A stretch of 64,000 nucleotides of DNA. It comes from Rhododendron vialii (taxonomy: Eukaryota; Streptophyta; Magnoliopsida; Ericales; Ericaceae). The position numbers and the translations under genes are program-made. The stretch's first letter is position 1; each line of letters begins with the position of its first letter. This document shows, in pieces, positions 49,086 to 61,148 of the stretch. The notes under the pieces are model-generated. The model saw nothing but the letters and a program-made list of their open reading frames with translations. It did not search any database and had not been told where the DNA came from. The DNA is taken from contig NC_080562.1 in assembly GCF_030253575.1 (NCBI RefSeq), positions 28,369,852-28,433,851 of the forward strand. Reading direction: 5' to 3'.

Positions 49086-49485
49086 TCCTACCGGTAGGCC
49101 CGTCCCTTCTACCGGTAGAACGTTGTTACTTTACCAGAAAATCGATTCCCTACCGGTAGGAACTCTTCACCTACCGGTAGAACGATTGAGAAATTCCTTC
49201 GTAACCAGCTCAAACGTACAGCAGCAGCTCAAAAGCTGCTCAACGTATCGAACTTCTACCGGTAGGGATTCCTTACCTACCGGTAGGTCAAGCACAAATT
49301 TGAACGTTGGCCTTTCTGTTCCCAAGTTCTACCGGTAGGACTTGCTTGCCTACCGGTAGGTTACGTGAATTGGAGTTTCTACCGGTAGGACTTGTTCACC
49401 TACCGGTAGGTCTAGGTTTTACCGGAATGTTAGCCTTTCTGTTTTCAAGTTCTACCGGTAGGACTTGCTTGCCTACCGGTAGGAG
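49086..49485. repeat. CTACCGGTAG palindrome array in 5' LTR of element C
   Basis: Twelve CTACCGGTAG palindromes arranged mostly as six pairs with 12-25 bp between partners. Identical array in the 3' LTR at 54879-55278. Confidence 0.95.
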
Positions 49486-50215
49486 ACTAGAAGTTTCACC
49501 TGCTTTCACCTGCTTATTTGAGCTGCTGCAGTATCTTTCAGCTGCTTCCCTATATCCTTCAACTCGTATGTCGAAGCTTTTCTTTGACTCTTATGAGTTT
49601 GTTTACGCATCATTCCAAGTGTTTTGGTGAGTATTACTCGTTCCTCACTTAGAGTGGCATTCAATGGACTAGAGTGAACATGTCTAGGGATTTGATGAGT
49701 AGTTTTGCAATCCGTTTTCTCTCTTAACTCGTAAGATTCTTAGATTCCCACAGTGCATGCTTTTACAGACTCCGAGTATAGAAACTAGATAATCGGGCAT
49801 CGTAGAGTCTAGTCGTGGGTTGATATGTGGTATGCGAAGGTACGGGGGTGTACTTAGGGGTACGGTGAGGACGTGTGTATTTGAGTATATGCGATATGGT
49901 AGATTGTTGGTCTTATAATACCATGCGATTGATTAAATGGTCTTTGGATTTAATTGAATGAATGGATGTTTGTGAAATGGGAAGCGGAATGAAAGTGAAT
50001 AACTAATGGACAGAGTATTGTAGGAATTTATGTATGGGCTTAGTACGTCATGTAAGATGCGGGTATGTAAACAAAAGAGGAGGCATGAACATGTATATTT
50101 GTGGAGTCACATAATGACTAATTAAAATTCAGTGGTATAACCGTTAAAGGGATGATGAAATTGATTATGAAATGATGTCGATTGTGAAAAGTGTGAAAGG
50201 TGACCCAAGTGGTCG

Positions 50216-50426
50216 TTATTGAGGGAAAAGACTCGGGGTGACCCTGCGCTCGAGGGAACTAGACCCGAGGTGACCCAACTGATTCATATTATTGGAGGAA
50301 AAGACTTGGGGTGACCCTGCGCTCGAGGGAACTAGACCCAAGGTGACCCCACCTGATTATTGTTATTGAGGGAAAAGACTCGGGGTGACCCTGCGCTCGA
50401 GGGAACTAGACCCGAGGTGACCCTAG
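50216..50426. repeat. GGGTGACC triplicate in 5' LTR of element C
   Basis: Three units with CTCGGGGTGACCCTGCG and CTCGAGGGAACTAGACC. Same block in the 3' LTR at 56009-56219 and, inverted, in LTR A. Confidence 0.9.
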
Positions 50427-51100
50427 TGATTATTTGATGGGAAATACCGGATTAAAGGAAAAGAAAGGTGTTGCAATTAAGGGATTTAATGAAGATCAAT
50501 GTGGACACGAGAAAGATTGTACTACCATACGAAGAATAATAAGATATTTTGATTTGATTATAGACAAATGTGGGATGACGTGAGTTTAATAACGTAACTA
50601 GTTAAAGAAGTAAACGGATAGTGACATTGATCTGAAGTCTAGGACTCTTAGGCGATAATTCGCAGCTTGTTGGTAGTCATTTGTGGTATAGGCGTATCTG
50701 TCAGTACTCATCCATTCTCGGTGCATGGTTCATTCAAATTACATATAGCTTGAGTTTAGAATTTTCTACTGGGCTAGTGTAGCTCAACCAAATCTTTCTT
50801 TTCAGGTTCTGATGCCGGGCAAATTATTGCATGCATTGTGTGCTTGACAGTAAAAGACTTTTGGAAGCTGACTTCACTGGTTATTTCGTCATCTTTGTGA
50901 AGATCTCATTTTGTTAAAGGTGGTTTTGTAACTAATTATTACTGAATTTTCTTTTGACTAAAGTTGTAATTATCTAAACTTAAGGACTTGTTTGTAAATT
51001 AAACAGGTGGGAAACTCATTTGGGTAACGTATATGATATGCGAGGTTTCTCTTTTATTGAAATGTATTACTTTATTATGTTGAAAATCGAGGGCGTGACA

Positions 51101-51118
51101 ACTTGGTATCAGAGCATA
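51101..51118 (+). promoter_or_regulatory. Primer-binding site of element C
   Basis: TGGTATCAGAGC, complementary to the 3' end of initiator Met-tRNA, lies just inside the 5' LTR. Element A has the same site in reverse, next to its LTR at 1881. Confidence 0.85.
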
Positions 51119-51346
51119 AGTTTAGAATACCTCGAGACCGTGGGGAGACTTTTAGTCTCATGGGTTCAAACATTGCTGCATCTTTTTACAAAATCACATG
51201 TGTGCTTGCATGAAGAGTCGGTATGTCGATGTGACATTGCATATATATATATATATCACAATAGAGTGGCGCAAAGTTGTTGACTTCGGTTGGAAAGGTT
51301 GGAGAGTTGTAGCACATAATTAGGTGGCTAATGTTGATGATTTCAT

Positions 51347-51906
51347 TTGTTATGCTTCCATAGTAGGATGTCTTCGAGACGTGGAGATAGGTGTGGTGAG
51401 ACCGGGGATCGTGAGCACCAGGGCTGTAGTGCAACGGGGAGAATGAAGCGAGCCAATGTACCAGGGATGAAGCGATGTTTCCTGAGATCGTTGAGTGTGC
51501 GAAGAGTGTTGACATTCTGGAAGGTGCGCAAGGTGGTGTGAATGTGGGAGAAACTAGGCATCGAGTCGTTAGCACCAGATCATCTTCAGAGAGTGTTGAG
51601 GGTTCAAAAAGGAAGAAACCTAGAGTATCAAATCACTTTACTCAGGACCAGCAGGGCTTTAAGCCACCTCTTTATATCGGGACTCCAAGAGCTCTTCTCA
51701 AGTGTCAGACTATGTGTTATCGATGTCGTCAGTTTGGCCATATTCGTTCTCAATGTCCACGGCGTGGGGGATCTTGTTATACTTGCGATGAACGTGGCCA
51801 CATGGCAAGGAATTGTCCTCGGGGATTGGGAGTACATGGTGAGTCGAGCTCAATGCAGCAGGAAACACATACGTCGAAACAACAACAGATGCAGTTCCGC
51901 CGCTAA
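51347..51906 (+). pseudogene. gag nucleocapsid (double CCHC) fragment of element C
   Basis: Homologous to the frame at 1081-1641 of element A. The knuckles CYRCRQFGHIRSQC and CYTCDERGHMARNC are readable. No capsid or protease domain is recognised. Treated as a retroelement fossil. Confidence 0.8.
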
Positions 51907-53879
51907 ACTACCACCCCCCCCCCCCCTATTCTCTAACTCTTAGAAGCGTCACTTGTTTGAGGTATCATTTATTCCTAGTTGTTCTACTCGTTCTCTACAA
52001 TACTTTTGATTTGGAAGCATTTCACTCATTGAGAATCCTATTCTTATCCATGTTTGGGATAGAAATAAGAAATCTTGGTCCACGCGTGTTGAGAAATCTC
52101 GATAGATCATATTTGCCGAGATTAGAGGTTAATCATTCCATATTGAAGTGTTGTCCTTGACCTCTTTAAATTGCTTATATCGAGATTTGGTTTGATTTGG
52201 ACAGGGATTGTTCGTATCCATAATGAGTGGTGACATCTCAAATGTGATTTTAGAAGAGTTGTTTCTTTTATTACCATCTTTCATTGGCCAAGCTGAATAT
52301 TGTTAGAATTGTATCGTAATTTATTCTTCCGTGTAGTCCAGCGTGTAGATGACCTGTTATAATTCTTAGTATTTGAGTCAATTATCATGCGATCCCTTCC
52401 TAGCTTTTCTTGGGCATATTTAAATTCTTGTAGCGAAGTATCTTATGACACTGTTGCTATCAAATTTGACAAATGTTCCTCGTTCCCTATTCAAGGTCTT
52501 ATTTTGACATTACCCTGCTTGAGATAAATTTTCATTGGTCAGTTTGGATTTCCTTGATGCAATTACCATTTTCGTCGTTTGCTTGTAACCGTTATTCCAT
52601 ATAAGTATTTAATTTGCAACATCAATCTATTGAACCCAACCTTTGGCTATGTACCGTATGAAATACAAATTTGTTAGCATTATCAAAATTTAGACCTTGT
52701 TCCCATTATTGCCTGCTTAGGCCATCATCCATTTTGGTCCCATGACTAAGAAGTCATATGATTTGAACTCACATCCGCTTTGTATCTATTTGTTTGCCCT
52801 TGCCTATTCGGTTGGTTCGAATTTCCATGGTTGGAGTCAATCTTGTGGTGACATACCTATTGATGTCTATTCATTGACACCGTTCAATACAAATTCAATT
52901 GTGGAAATTACTTTAAGTGTTATTTTACTCTGTCGTGGTTCCTTGACTTTGGAGGCACATGACTCATTCTGTAACACTCAGCCTTAACTTGTTGGAAGGT
53001 CTTACCCTTCCCGGTATTGGACAAATTTTTGATCTTGTATCAGTTAACTTACTAGAGATTTGTTTCACTTCTTGTATTTATCCTTAATATCGACATCGTT
53101 CAGTTGCTAAAGGTTATTCACTGACTCTGTTGACTCGAAAAGCAATAAGAAAGTTATGATCAGTCATTTCAAATTTCTTGGGTTGTCATAAAAAGGTATT
53201 TTGAATTGTTGCCAAACCGTCCTGAAGATTCCACGTGTTCTTTGAATTTCGGATGCCTCGTTACCATTCTTCCAATTCTTGATTGACACTACTTGAGTTT
53301 TGTAGCTTATTCGTTTCGTTTGAGATGACAAATCGAATCCTTCTCATGATATAGAATCACCCAACCTAGAATGAAAATTTTGTGCGACTTTTAGAAGAAC
53401 TGGCTTGTGTTATGGACCCGCTAAAACAATTAATTCGATTCGCCAACGATATTTGGAAGCTCGAGGGAGAATGACCGAAAAGAGAAAGGTAAAGATCGTC
53501 AAAGATTGCTAACTGCGGAGGGCCGACCAAAGGATTGTGTTGACTGTCAACGTCACCCAATGTTATTTGAAGAAGGGAAATCATGAACTTCGTAAAGCAT
53601 AGTTGCGTTGGGGTTTGTCTCGTTTTGGGCAGAAAGGAAGCGTTCACCGTAAGAAAGATAGTTTAAGTGTCGGACACTATGTGCATGTTTTGGGATACCC
53701 AGGCGACAACCGGTGAAATCCACTTGGAAGAGGCGCTTGATCACCGCCCATTCTAGATGGAAGTCTCGGGAAGTCAATTGGATTATCCGGTTATACTTAG
53801 GAGGTAAGATCTCTATAGTGAGATAGATAATTGTGTATAGGATTTGTATAATAAAGAAAAGTTTAGAAACTGTGAACCG

Positions 53880-54120
53880 TTTGACGTTGCCGCCTAACTT
53901 TTTCAAAATATATGACGCATTCTGTATACGGAGATTGAGGAGGTATGAAATAAATCCATTGCATGTGTTAGAAAGGTCCGAAATTGAATTAGAAGTTCAA
54001 GTGTCCTATGATGAGAAACCGATGCGTACCTTAGACTCGCGTAGTCCATTGTTGAAAGGTAAGCTGATGTTGTTAGTGCATGGTCACGTGGAAATGGGGG
54101 TACGAAGTTCGAAAGATATA
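53880..54120 (+). pseudogene. Integrase C-terminal trace in element C
   Basis: LPPNFFKIYDAF, RRYEINPLHVLE and MRTLDSRSPLLKG-type words match the C-terminal part of Ty3/gypsy integrases near the end of pol. Only this tail is recognisable. Element B holds the equivalent region at about 5200-5420. Confidence 0.6.
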
Positions 54121-54277
54121 CGTGTGTTTGTTGTGGTCTGCTTGATATGAATCTAGACGTAGACTTCGATGGTTATTGAATTGTTGTATAATGGATAGTG
54201 TTACAGTTGGAGTATGTTGATGTGATGCTTGGCATGATTAGGCTTGCCTTATCTAATTTCGAGGACGAAATTTCTTT

Positions 54278-54290
54278 AAGGAGGGTAGGG
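54278..54290 (+). promoter_or_regulatory. Polypurine tract of element C
   Basis: AAGGAGGGTAGGG directly before the 3' LTR, the usual primer for plus-strand DNA synthesis in LTR elements. Element B has the equivalent tract before 5700. Confidence 0.8.
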
Positions 54291-56893
54291 TGTAAAGACC
54301 CGTATTTTAGGCCTATATTTTTTTTTTATATAATTGTACGGCTTGTCGAGATAAACGGTGTGGATATATGGAATGGCGTATTTGTGGAAGGATATAAAGG
54401 TAAATAGATGAGAGTTGCATGTGTGAGTGTGTGGTGTGAGGGCATGGGATTATTTCCCTCACCTCTATTATTCCCAGGGAACATCTTTCCCCTTTTCATT
54501 TTTTTTTTCTTCTTCTTTCTCTCGGCTGTCTCTCTCTCGGCTCTCCCTCTCTCTCGACACACACACTCTCTTTTTCCCTCTCCAACCCGGACTCAAAACC
54601 CATGGTAAATAACCTCCAAACCTTCATCCATTCACGTTGTTGAGCTTGAAATTTCGTGGGTTTCGCTCGGAGGAGGAGATTCGGTTGATTTTGAAGTTTT
54701 CGGAGTCTAGGGCTTGATCAATCGCTTGGGTTTCGATCGAATCACTTGAGGTAGGGAATTCTACCTCTCTTTATATGTTTTATGAGTGATTTAGTGCATA
54801 AATCGTGCTTGTAATGTTGTGTTTGAGTTTGGATTGAAAATTCGTAGTTGCTGTCAGAATTGTCTGTTTTTCCTGGTTTCCTACCGGTAGGCCCGTCCCT
54901 TCTACCGGTAGAACGTTGTTACTTTACCAGAAAATCGATTCCCTACCGGTAGGAACTCTTCACCTACCGGTAGAACGATTGAGAAATTCCTTCGTAACCA
55001 GCTCAAACGTACAGCAGCAGCTCAAAAGCTGCTCAACGTATCGAACTTCTACCGGTAGGGATTCCTTACCTACCGGTAGGTCAAGCACAAATTTGAACGT
55101 TGGCCTTTCTGTTCCCAAGTTCTACCGGTAGGACTTGCTTGCCTACCGGTAGGTTACGTGAATTGGAGTTTCTACCGGTAGGACTTGTTCACCTACCGGT
55201 AGGTCTAGGTTTTACCGGAATGTTAGCCTTTCTGTTTTCAAGTTCTACCGGTAGGACTTGCTTGCCTACCGGTAGGAGACTAGAAGTTTCACCTGCTTTC
55301 ACCTGCTTATTTGAGCTGCTGCAGTATCTTTCAGCTGCTTCCCTATATCCTTCAACTCGTATGTCGAAGCTTTTCTTTGACTCTTATGAGTTTGTTTACG
55401 CATCATTCCAAGTGTTTTGGTGAGTATTACTCGTTCCTCACTTAGAGTGGCATTCAATGGACTAGAGTGAACATGTCTAGGGATTTGATGAGTAGTTTTG
55501 CAATCCGTTTTCTCTCTTAACTCGTAAGATTCTTAGATTCCCACAGTGCATGCTTTTACAGACTCCGAGTATAGAAACTAGATAATCGGGCATCGTAGAG
55601 TCTAGTCGTGGGTTGATATGTGGTATGCGAAGGTACGGGGGTGTACTTAGGGGTACGGTGAGGACGTGTGTATTTGAGTATATGCGATATGGTAGATTGT
55701 TGGTCTTATAATACCATGCGATTGATTAAATGGTCTTTGGATTTAATTGAATGAATGGATGTTTGTGAAATGGGAAGCGGAATGAAAGTGAATAACTAAT
55801 GGACAGAGTATTGTAGGAATTTATGTATGGGCTTAGTACGTCATGTAAGATGCGGGTATGTAAACAAAAGAGGAGGCATGAACATGTATATTTGTGGAGT
55901 CACATAATGACTAATTAAAATTCAGTGGTATAACCGTTAAAGGGATGATGAAATTGATTATGAAATGATGTCGATTGTGAAAAGTGTGAAAGGTGACCCA
56001 AGTGGTCGTTATTGAGGGAAAAGACTCGGGGTGACCCTGCGCTCGAGGGAACTAGACCCGAGGTGACCCAACTGATTCATATTATTGGAGGAAAAGACTT
56101 GGGGTGACCCTGCGCTCGAGGGAACTAGACCCAAGGTGACCCCACCTGATTATTGTTATTGAGGGAAAAGACTCGGGGTGACCCTGCGCTCGAGGGAACT
56201 AGACCCGAGGTGACCCTAGTGATTATTTGATGGGAAATACCGGATTAAAGGAAAAGAAAGGTGTTGCAATTAAGGGATTTAATGAAGATCAATGTGGACA
56301 CGAGAAAGATTGTACTACCATACGAAGAATAATAAGATATTTTGATTTGATTATAGACAAATGTGGGATGACGTGAGTTTAATAACGTAACTAGTTAAAG
56401 AAGTAAACGGATAGTGACATTGATCTGAAGTCTAGGACTCTTAGGCGATAATTCGCAGCTTGTTGGTAGTCATTTGTGGTATAGGCGTATCTGTCAGTAC
56501 TCATCCATTCTCGGTGCATGGTTCATTCAAATTACATATAGCTTGAGTTTAGAATTTTCTACTGGGCTAGTGTAGCTCAACCAAATCTTTCTTTTCAGGT
56601 TCTGATGCCGGGCAAATTATTGCATGCATTGTGTGCTTGACAGTAAAAGACTTTTGGAAGCTGACTTCACTGGTTATTTCGTCATCTTTGTGAAGATCTC
56701 ATTTTGTTAAAGGTGGTTTTGTAACTAATTATTACTGAATTTTCTTTTGACTAAAGTTGTAATTATCTAAACTTAAGGACTTGTTTGTAAATTAAACAGG
56801 TGGGAAACTCATTTGGGTAACGTATATGATATGCGAGGTTTCTCTTTTATTGAAATGTATTACTTTATTATGTTGAAAATCGAGGGCGTGACA
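54291..56893 (+). repeat. 3' LTR of element C (2603 bp)
   Basis: Same ends, length and internal repeats as the 5' LTR. Followed by AAATC at 56894-56898. Confidence 0.95.
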
Positions 56894-56898
56894 AAATC
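56894..56898. repeat. Target-site duplication AAATC (right) of element C
   Basis: Matches 48493-48497 exactly. Confidence 0.93.
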
Positions 56899-58166
56899 CG
56901 TCAGCTGACGAGCTCAGTGAGTAGCAAAGCACGTATATTAAATACAATTCCAAAACATGGATCAAAATAATTTACCATGTCATCATAAATTTGGCATATG
57001 CGGTGAACAACAAAATAATCCATTATTCCAATTAACGATTCATTCGATAAGTCTTAATGGTGATCACAATACAACCTCCAACAACAATGGGGAACCACAA
57101 CCAAAATTGATAGTATCAAGTGCCAGTGAATAAATATCCCAAAATTGGATCCAATATCGAATCTTAGGGTCACCACGAGTAGGCAGCCCGTGGAACTTTT
57201 CCCAAAGAACGATCCGGTCAATAACAACCGTTGAGCATTAGGGTCACCGGCCTAATCCGATCTTTTCCCTAATGGCCAGAGTTACCCGCACACAGATGAT
57301 TAATTTCCCTGGACTTCAAAAATATGTTCCCATCAATATCCACAAAGTTCTCACCAAAAGATTATTTGAACAACAAATGGTTTCACCAATACCGCATGCC
57401 AATTTAATATAATCAAATATAAACAATATGTGTTTCCAATTTCAATAGTAAATTTCTCAAAACAACAATTTAATGGACACAGAGAAGTTCAAAAGTACAT
57501 AACATGCTTAACCACTCACCTGGGTCCAAAGCTAATGCAATCGAATAATGCGGAACAAGCCTAACCTTAACAAAGAATCATATAACAATATTATCACTAA
57601 CTATATCATGTATAATAATGTCTATAACAATGAAGGACTGCCTATTTAACTAACCTAGACTAATTACCCAAGTTACAAGACAACTAGCAAACCTAAAACT
57701 CTAATTCCCAAGTCCAAGTTCCACGTACACATGAACCCAATGCCCCCTCCAAGTGCCGAAACCCATCTGCACGATCCACAAATACCCACCTGCATCAAAT
57801 TAATCTAGCTTACACCATCGAAACCATTTAATTCCACCACTGGTATTTATATTCAATTCATTCCACAAATATCCAATATTTTAGTAGTTCCCAATTGACT
57901 ACCATCGATCACCGCCAAACACACACCACGCCGCACACCGCCTCACCATGATGATGTTCTTTCTCTCTCTCCTGAAAAAACCCATTAAACTAGGCTCCAA
58001 CCCAAGGGTCTGACCAATCCATGGAACAAATATACGTCACAACAAAAGAAATGAAGGAGAAAATTACCTCTGATCGATAACCCAAAGAAGACCACTTCGA
58101 GACTCTTCTGGAGCCGTTGCTGCTCTTTTCTCACTAAACGTTTGAAAGACAATAGCACTAGTCTAA
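56899..58166 (-). mobile_element. Element D, right part: LTR relic
   Basis: Continues the minus-strand LTR begun at 48117. It has GGGTCACC and CTTTTCCC blocks (57170-57290) like those in the A/C LTRs, so it is a distant relative. Its right end is not resolved: it stops at or before the Helitron-like TC end at 58167. Nothing coding is seen. Confidence 0.5.
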
Positions 58167-59074
58167 TCTCTATTATAAAACAGGAGGGTGTGGGGACAAG
58201 TTGTTGGAATGGTCTGGATTGATTTGATCCGAGGGCTGAGAGGCATTCTCCTCATCTCATTAAAGAGCCCACAGTTTTATTACACAGTTCCATCACCGTA
58301 CTTCTTCTTTTCCTTCCACGTTTCAAACCCACAAACGTTCTAAACCTAAACCCCGCTGCCCCCCTGCCAGCAGCTTCATCTTTTCCTTCCAGCAGCTTCA
58401 TCTTTTCCTTCACCGTCCTTTGTCTTCTCACCAGCAGCTCCGACTCACGGAGGCACCTTCTTAGCCAACCCCGCTGCCCCCCTGCCTCACCAAGCAATGG
58501 AACGCACCCGGACACAGTGAGCCGATAGCGCATGACCATCGGAACACCACCACAAAAAAACCCTCTTGGCCCTCTTCCCTCTCTGCTTTTGAGAAGGTAT
58601 GTTTGTCCGTGAGACTGAAAATATGTTCAGGAGAATGCCTACAACGTGTTTGTGAAAATGCATGTGACTGGGTTTTGTGCTACATTTAGTTAAAGTGTAA
58701 TAGTTTTGATGCGAGAAGAATTGAATGGGAGGGGAATCTTTGTCTGAGTGCATAAGTAATTGAAAAGCAACCCCTTTTGCTTATCTTAGAGGAGATGTGC
58801 CAAGAAGTACACCTCTGTTCAATTCTAAACTTTAGATTATTAACCTTCCGAGAATCCGAAATTTTTTGACGTCAAATCCCTTTATTTTAAATCCACTCAT
58901 CCAAATGGAGCCTCAGGGTATTTTTGATTTTGGTTGGATTGTGAGACAGAATACTTCATAATCACCTGTGACTGGGTTTAGTTGAATAATTAGAGTTGCA
59001 TGTGACTGGGTTTTGTGTGCTTTGATTGTGCTACGTGTTTGTGAAAATGCCTACAACGTGTTTGTGAAAATACA
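58167..59074 (+). mobile_element. Helitron-like 5' end, copy 1 (908 bp)
   Basis: Starts TCTCTATTATAAAACAGG directly after an A, as expected for a Helitron 5' end inserted at A|T. Almost identical (about five differences by eye) to 61149-62056. Contains GC-rich CAGCAGCTTCATC repeats and a short internal repeat (ACGTGTTTGTGAAAATGC). It ends abruptly where the inverted Rep fragment begins. Confidence 0.65.
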
Positions 59075-61038
59075 CATCTCATTCCCGCGCAGACTTCCAC
59101 ATTGATATGGCAATTGAATAGTCTAGAAAGGTAAGCGTTGTACGGAACAACATCCCTGTTATCAACCGGTTGACCCCTAACAATATACACCTGACCATCA
59201 TTACGACGTCGATAGATTGGATATCCATCTTGGTCCAGTGTAGTTGTTTCCGAAAAGGCTTTGGGATATTTCTTAGTGCATTTTCCATTTTCCATACATG
59301 CTGCTTGAGGATTTCGAGCACCACATGGTCCATGTACCATGCAACCCTTAACAATATTAAAAAACAAAAAATCATAGTTAGGATATAGAAAAGACCAACA
59401 AAAAAAATAAAAAGATGTTCTTATTTGTTTGTTCATACCTTAACAGTATCAAAAAGTGAAGGGTCTTCTATAGGATCTGGCAATTCAGCACATACTACTT
59501 TATCGACCTGAGCACTTGTATGTATTTTGTCTGAACCTAGAAGAAACAAAAGTAAATGCATATGCGGTAGCCCCCGTTTTTGGTACTCAATTGTATAAAC
59601 ATATCCAACAACTTTGCCAAACACCTGCTTCTTTTTTATCTCACTCATCAAACATTTTCGCTTCAACTCAAAAACACGTGCAACCAAATCTGGACGATCA
59701 ACAGCTTTCTGATGTGGTAGCAAAGCCTCAGTAATTTCAGGCCAATTGGGATTGGCAGTCATTGTTAGGAAAATGTCTGGATGTTGATTGTGTCGTGTGA
59801 TAGCCATTGAGTCTTGAAATATTTGGAACATATATCTGGGACATCCAGGGAACGAAGATGGCAAAATAATACGTTTACCAACTTGACCAGGCCCTAACCC
59901 ATCAGGACCAATATCTGCGAGATCCTGGTAAAGTTCGGATCGAATTTTTCCTTGATTCAGCCTATGAAAGTTCAATCGATTTTGCTCAGTTGCTACCCAA
60001 GCATCTACGATAAACTCTTGGAATAGTTTCTCAGCTCGTAAAATGGTTGAGTACTCTGAGTCTCGTTGAAACAAACGAAAGCTATAAAATTCCATTTGAG
60101 TCAGTCTTTTATTTGTGTATTGTTTGGTTCGTACATCCCAATGTCTCATCTCAGGTTCCCATCCAAGCTCACCACGGGGAAACAATAGAACATAATGCAA
60201 TGGTAAATAAGCCGGGTGACATTCATTAACTCGCATTAGCCTATTATTTCCTCTCAAATGCAACACAATATCTCTCATTCCACTTTTCTCTGTTCCATCG
60301 CCAGGTAGAATTATTGCAATCTCATCTGTTGTTGGGAGATTATACCTCCGACGATCGGTTGACGAACTGTAATGAAGATAAGCAGGTAAATTTTGTCCCA
60401 CTGATTCGGATTGATTCAAAATCTCAAAAGCTCGAAGAAATTTAACAGGAAACGGATTAAATGCCAACAAACTATCTTGAATTGTCTTGAGGACATCTCT
60501 TCTCAAGTGCGGATTTCTGTGATTGCGAGCATTTAGAGCAGACTCAGGGTCGTATATGTACAGTTGAGAATAAATTGCTTCATTCCCTAGCTGTGGCAGC
60601 AATGATCCTGTTCGATGACGTAATTCACCATGGATAGTGAACGATAAAGGCCCTCTTCCATTAAGCACTCTTGTATCTAATTTAGCACCAAGACTTGTAA
60701 AAGCATTAGTTGCATTATACTCTCGACTATGATGACGAAATGATTTTGATTGCTCATCATTGCCATCGTATAACTCTTGTAGCGCCAATGGCGGTGCAAT
60801 AAGGGATGGTAGCTTAATCTTTCCTTGAAGGCAGCAAGTTCCAAAAAGTGGATGTATTAAAGATGAATTGGTCAATTTTTCACCCATCCAATGCAAGGCT
60901 TTACAATGAAGACATGATACATCCATCCTCCCGAGATAATGACGATTGAGATATCTATTAGTTTGAGGATCAACCCCTACGTTTGTAGATTCATCCTCCT
61001 CTAACTCATCATCAATAGATTGATTTTCAGAAGGTAGC
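59075..61038 (-). pseudogene. Helitron Rep (HUH) N-terminal coding region, truncated
   Basis: A minus-strand two-exon Helitron replication-initiator region. Exon 1 (59439 to about 61038) carries the conserved start (LGRMDVSCLHCKALHWMGEK, FGTCCLQGKIKLP), then HPAYLPLHYVLLFPRGE, the Helitron-like N region (SFPGCPRYMFQIFQDSMAI, TMTANPNWPEI) and the HUH metal-binding motif in YQKRGLPHMHLLLFL. A 92-bp intron (59347-59438) joins VK to GCMVHGPCGARNP, and exon 2 continues to YNAYLSRLFNCHINVEVC. It then stops at the edge of the 908-bp repeat, just before where the family has its catalytic tyrosines (YLYKYxYKG). The PIF1-like helicase half is absent. The reading frame is intact as far as it goes, so the loss is recent, but it cannot drive transposition. 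Confidence 0.85.
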
Positions 61039-61148
61039 CTACACATACATGCTAATACATATGTGAAGTAAAAAAAAAAAAGGTATAGAAATTGAAACAT
61101 ATCAAAGACAAATGAAAAAATAGATTGATTTCCAAGAGGTAGCCTACA
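61039..61148. repeat. Short tandem duplication at Rep exon edge
   Basis: GATTGATTTTCAGAAGGTAGCCTACA (61018-61043) recurs with small changes at 61123-61148. The first 20 bases suffice to see it. The copy lies directly against the TC start of the second 908-bp repeat. Confidence 0.6.

Larger units (their letters stand above)
48498..51100 (+). repeat. 5' LTR of element C (2603 bp)
   Basis: Starts TGTAAAGACCCG and ends GGGCGTGACA. Same length as the 3' LTR and indistinguishable from it wherever I compared. Contains a CT-rich leader, the palindrome array and the GGGTGACC triplicate. Confidence 0.95.
48498..56893 (+). mobile_element. Element C: complete non-autonomous Ty3/gypsy-type LTR element
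   Basis: An 8.4-kb element with two 2603-bp LTRs, target duplication AAATC on both sides, a Met-tRNA primer-binding site (TGGTATCAGAGC, about 51104-51115) and a polypurine tract (AAGGAGGGTAGGG, 54278-54290). The interior of only 3190 bp carries a gag zinc-knuckle frame and, near its 3' end, a faint integrase C-terminal trace (about 53890-54100). Protease, reverse transcriptase and RNase H are not recognisable. It is structurally whole for mobilisation in trans but cannot be autonomous. Equal-length, apparently identical LTRs indicate very recent insertion. Likely Del/Tekay-related by LTR length, primer site and knuckles (inference). Same family as element A. Confidence 0.93.

Noticed and set aside
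49086-49485. CRISPR-like regular short repeats
   Set aside because: The repeats are short palindromes with conserved, not unique, spacers inside retroelement LTRs of a plant genome.
51101-51118. tRNA-like word TGGTATCAGAGC
   Set aside because: Only the primer-binding site complementary to a tRNA end; no cloverleaf follows.
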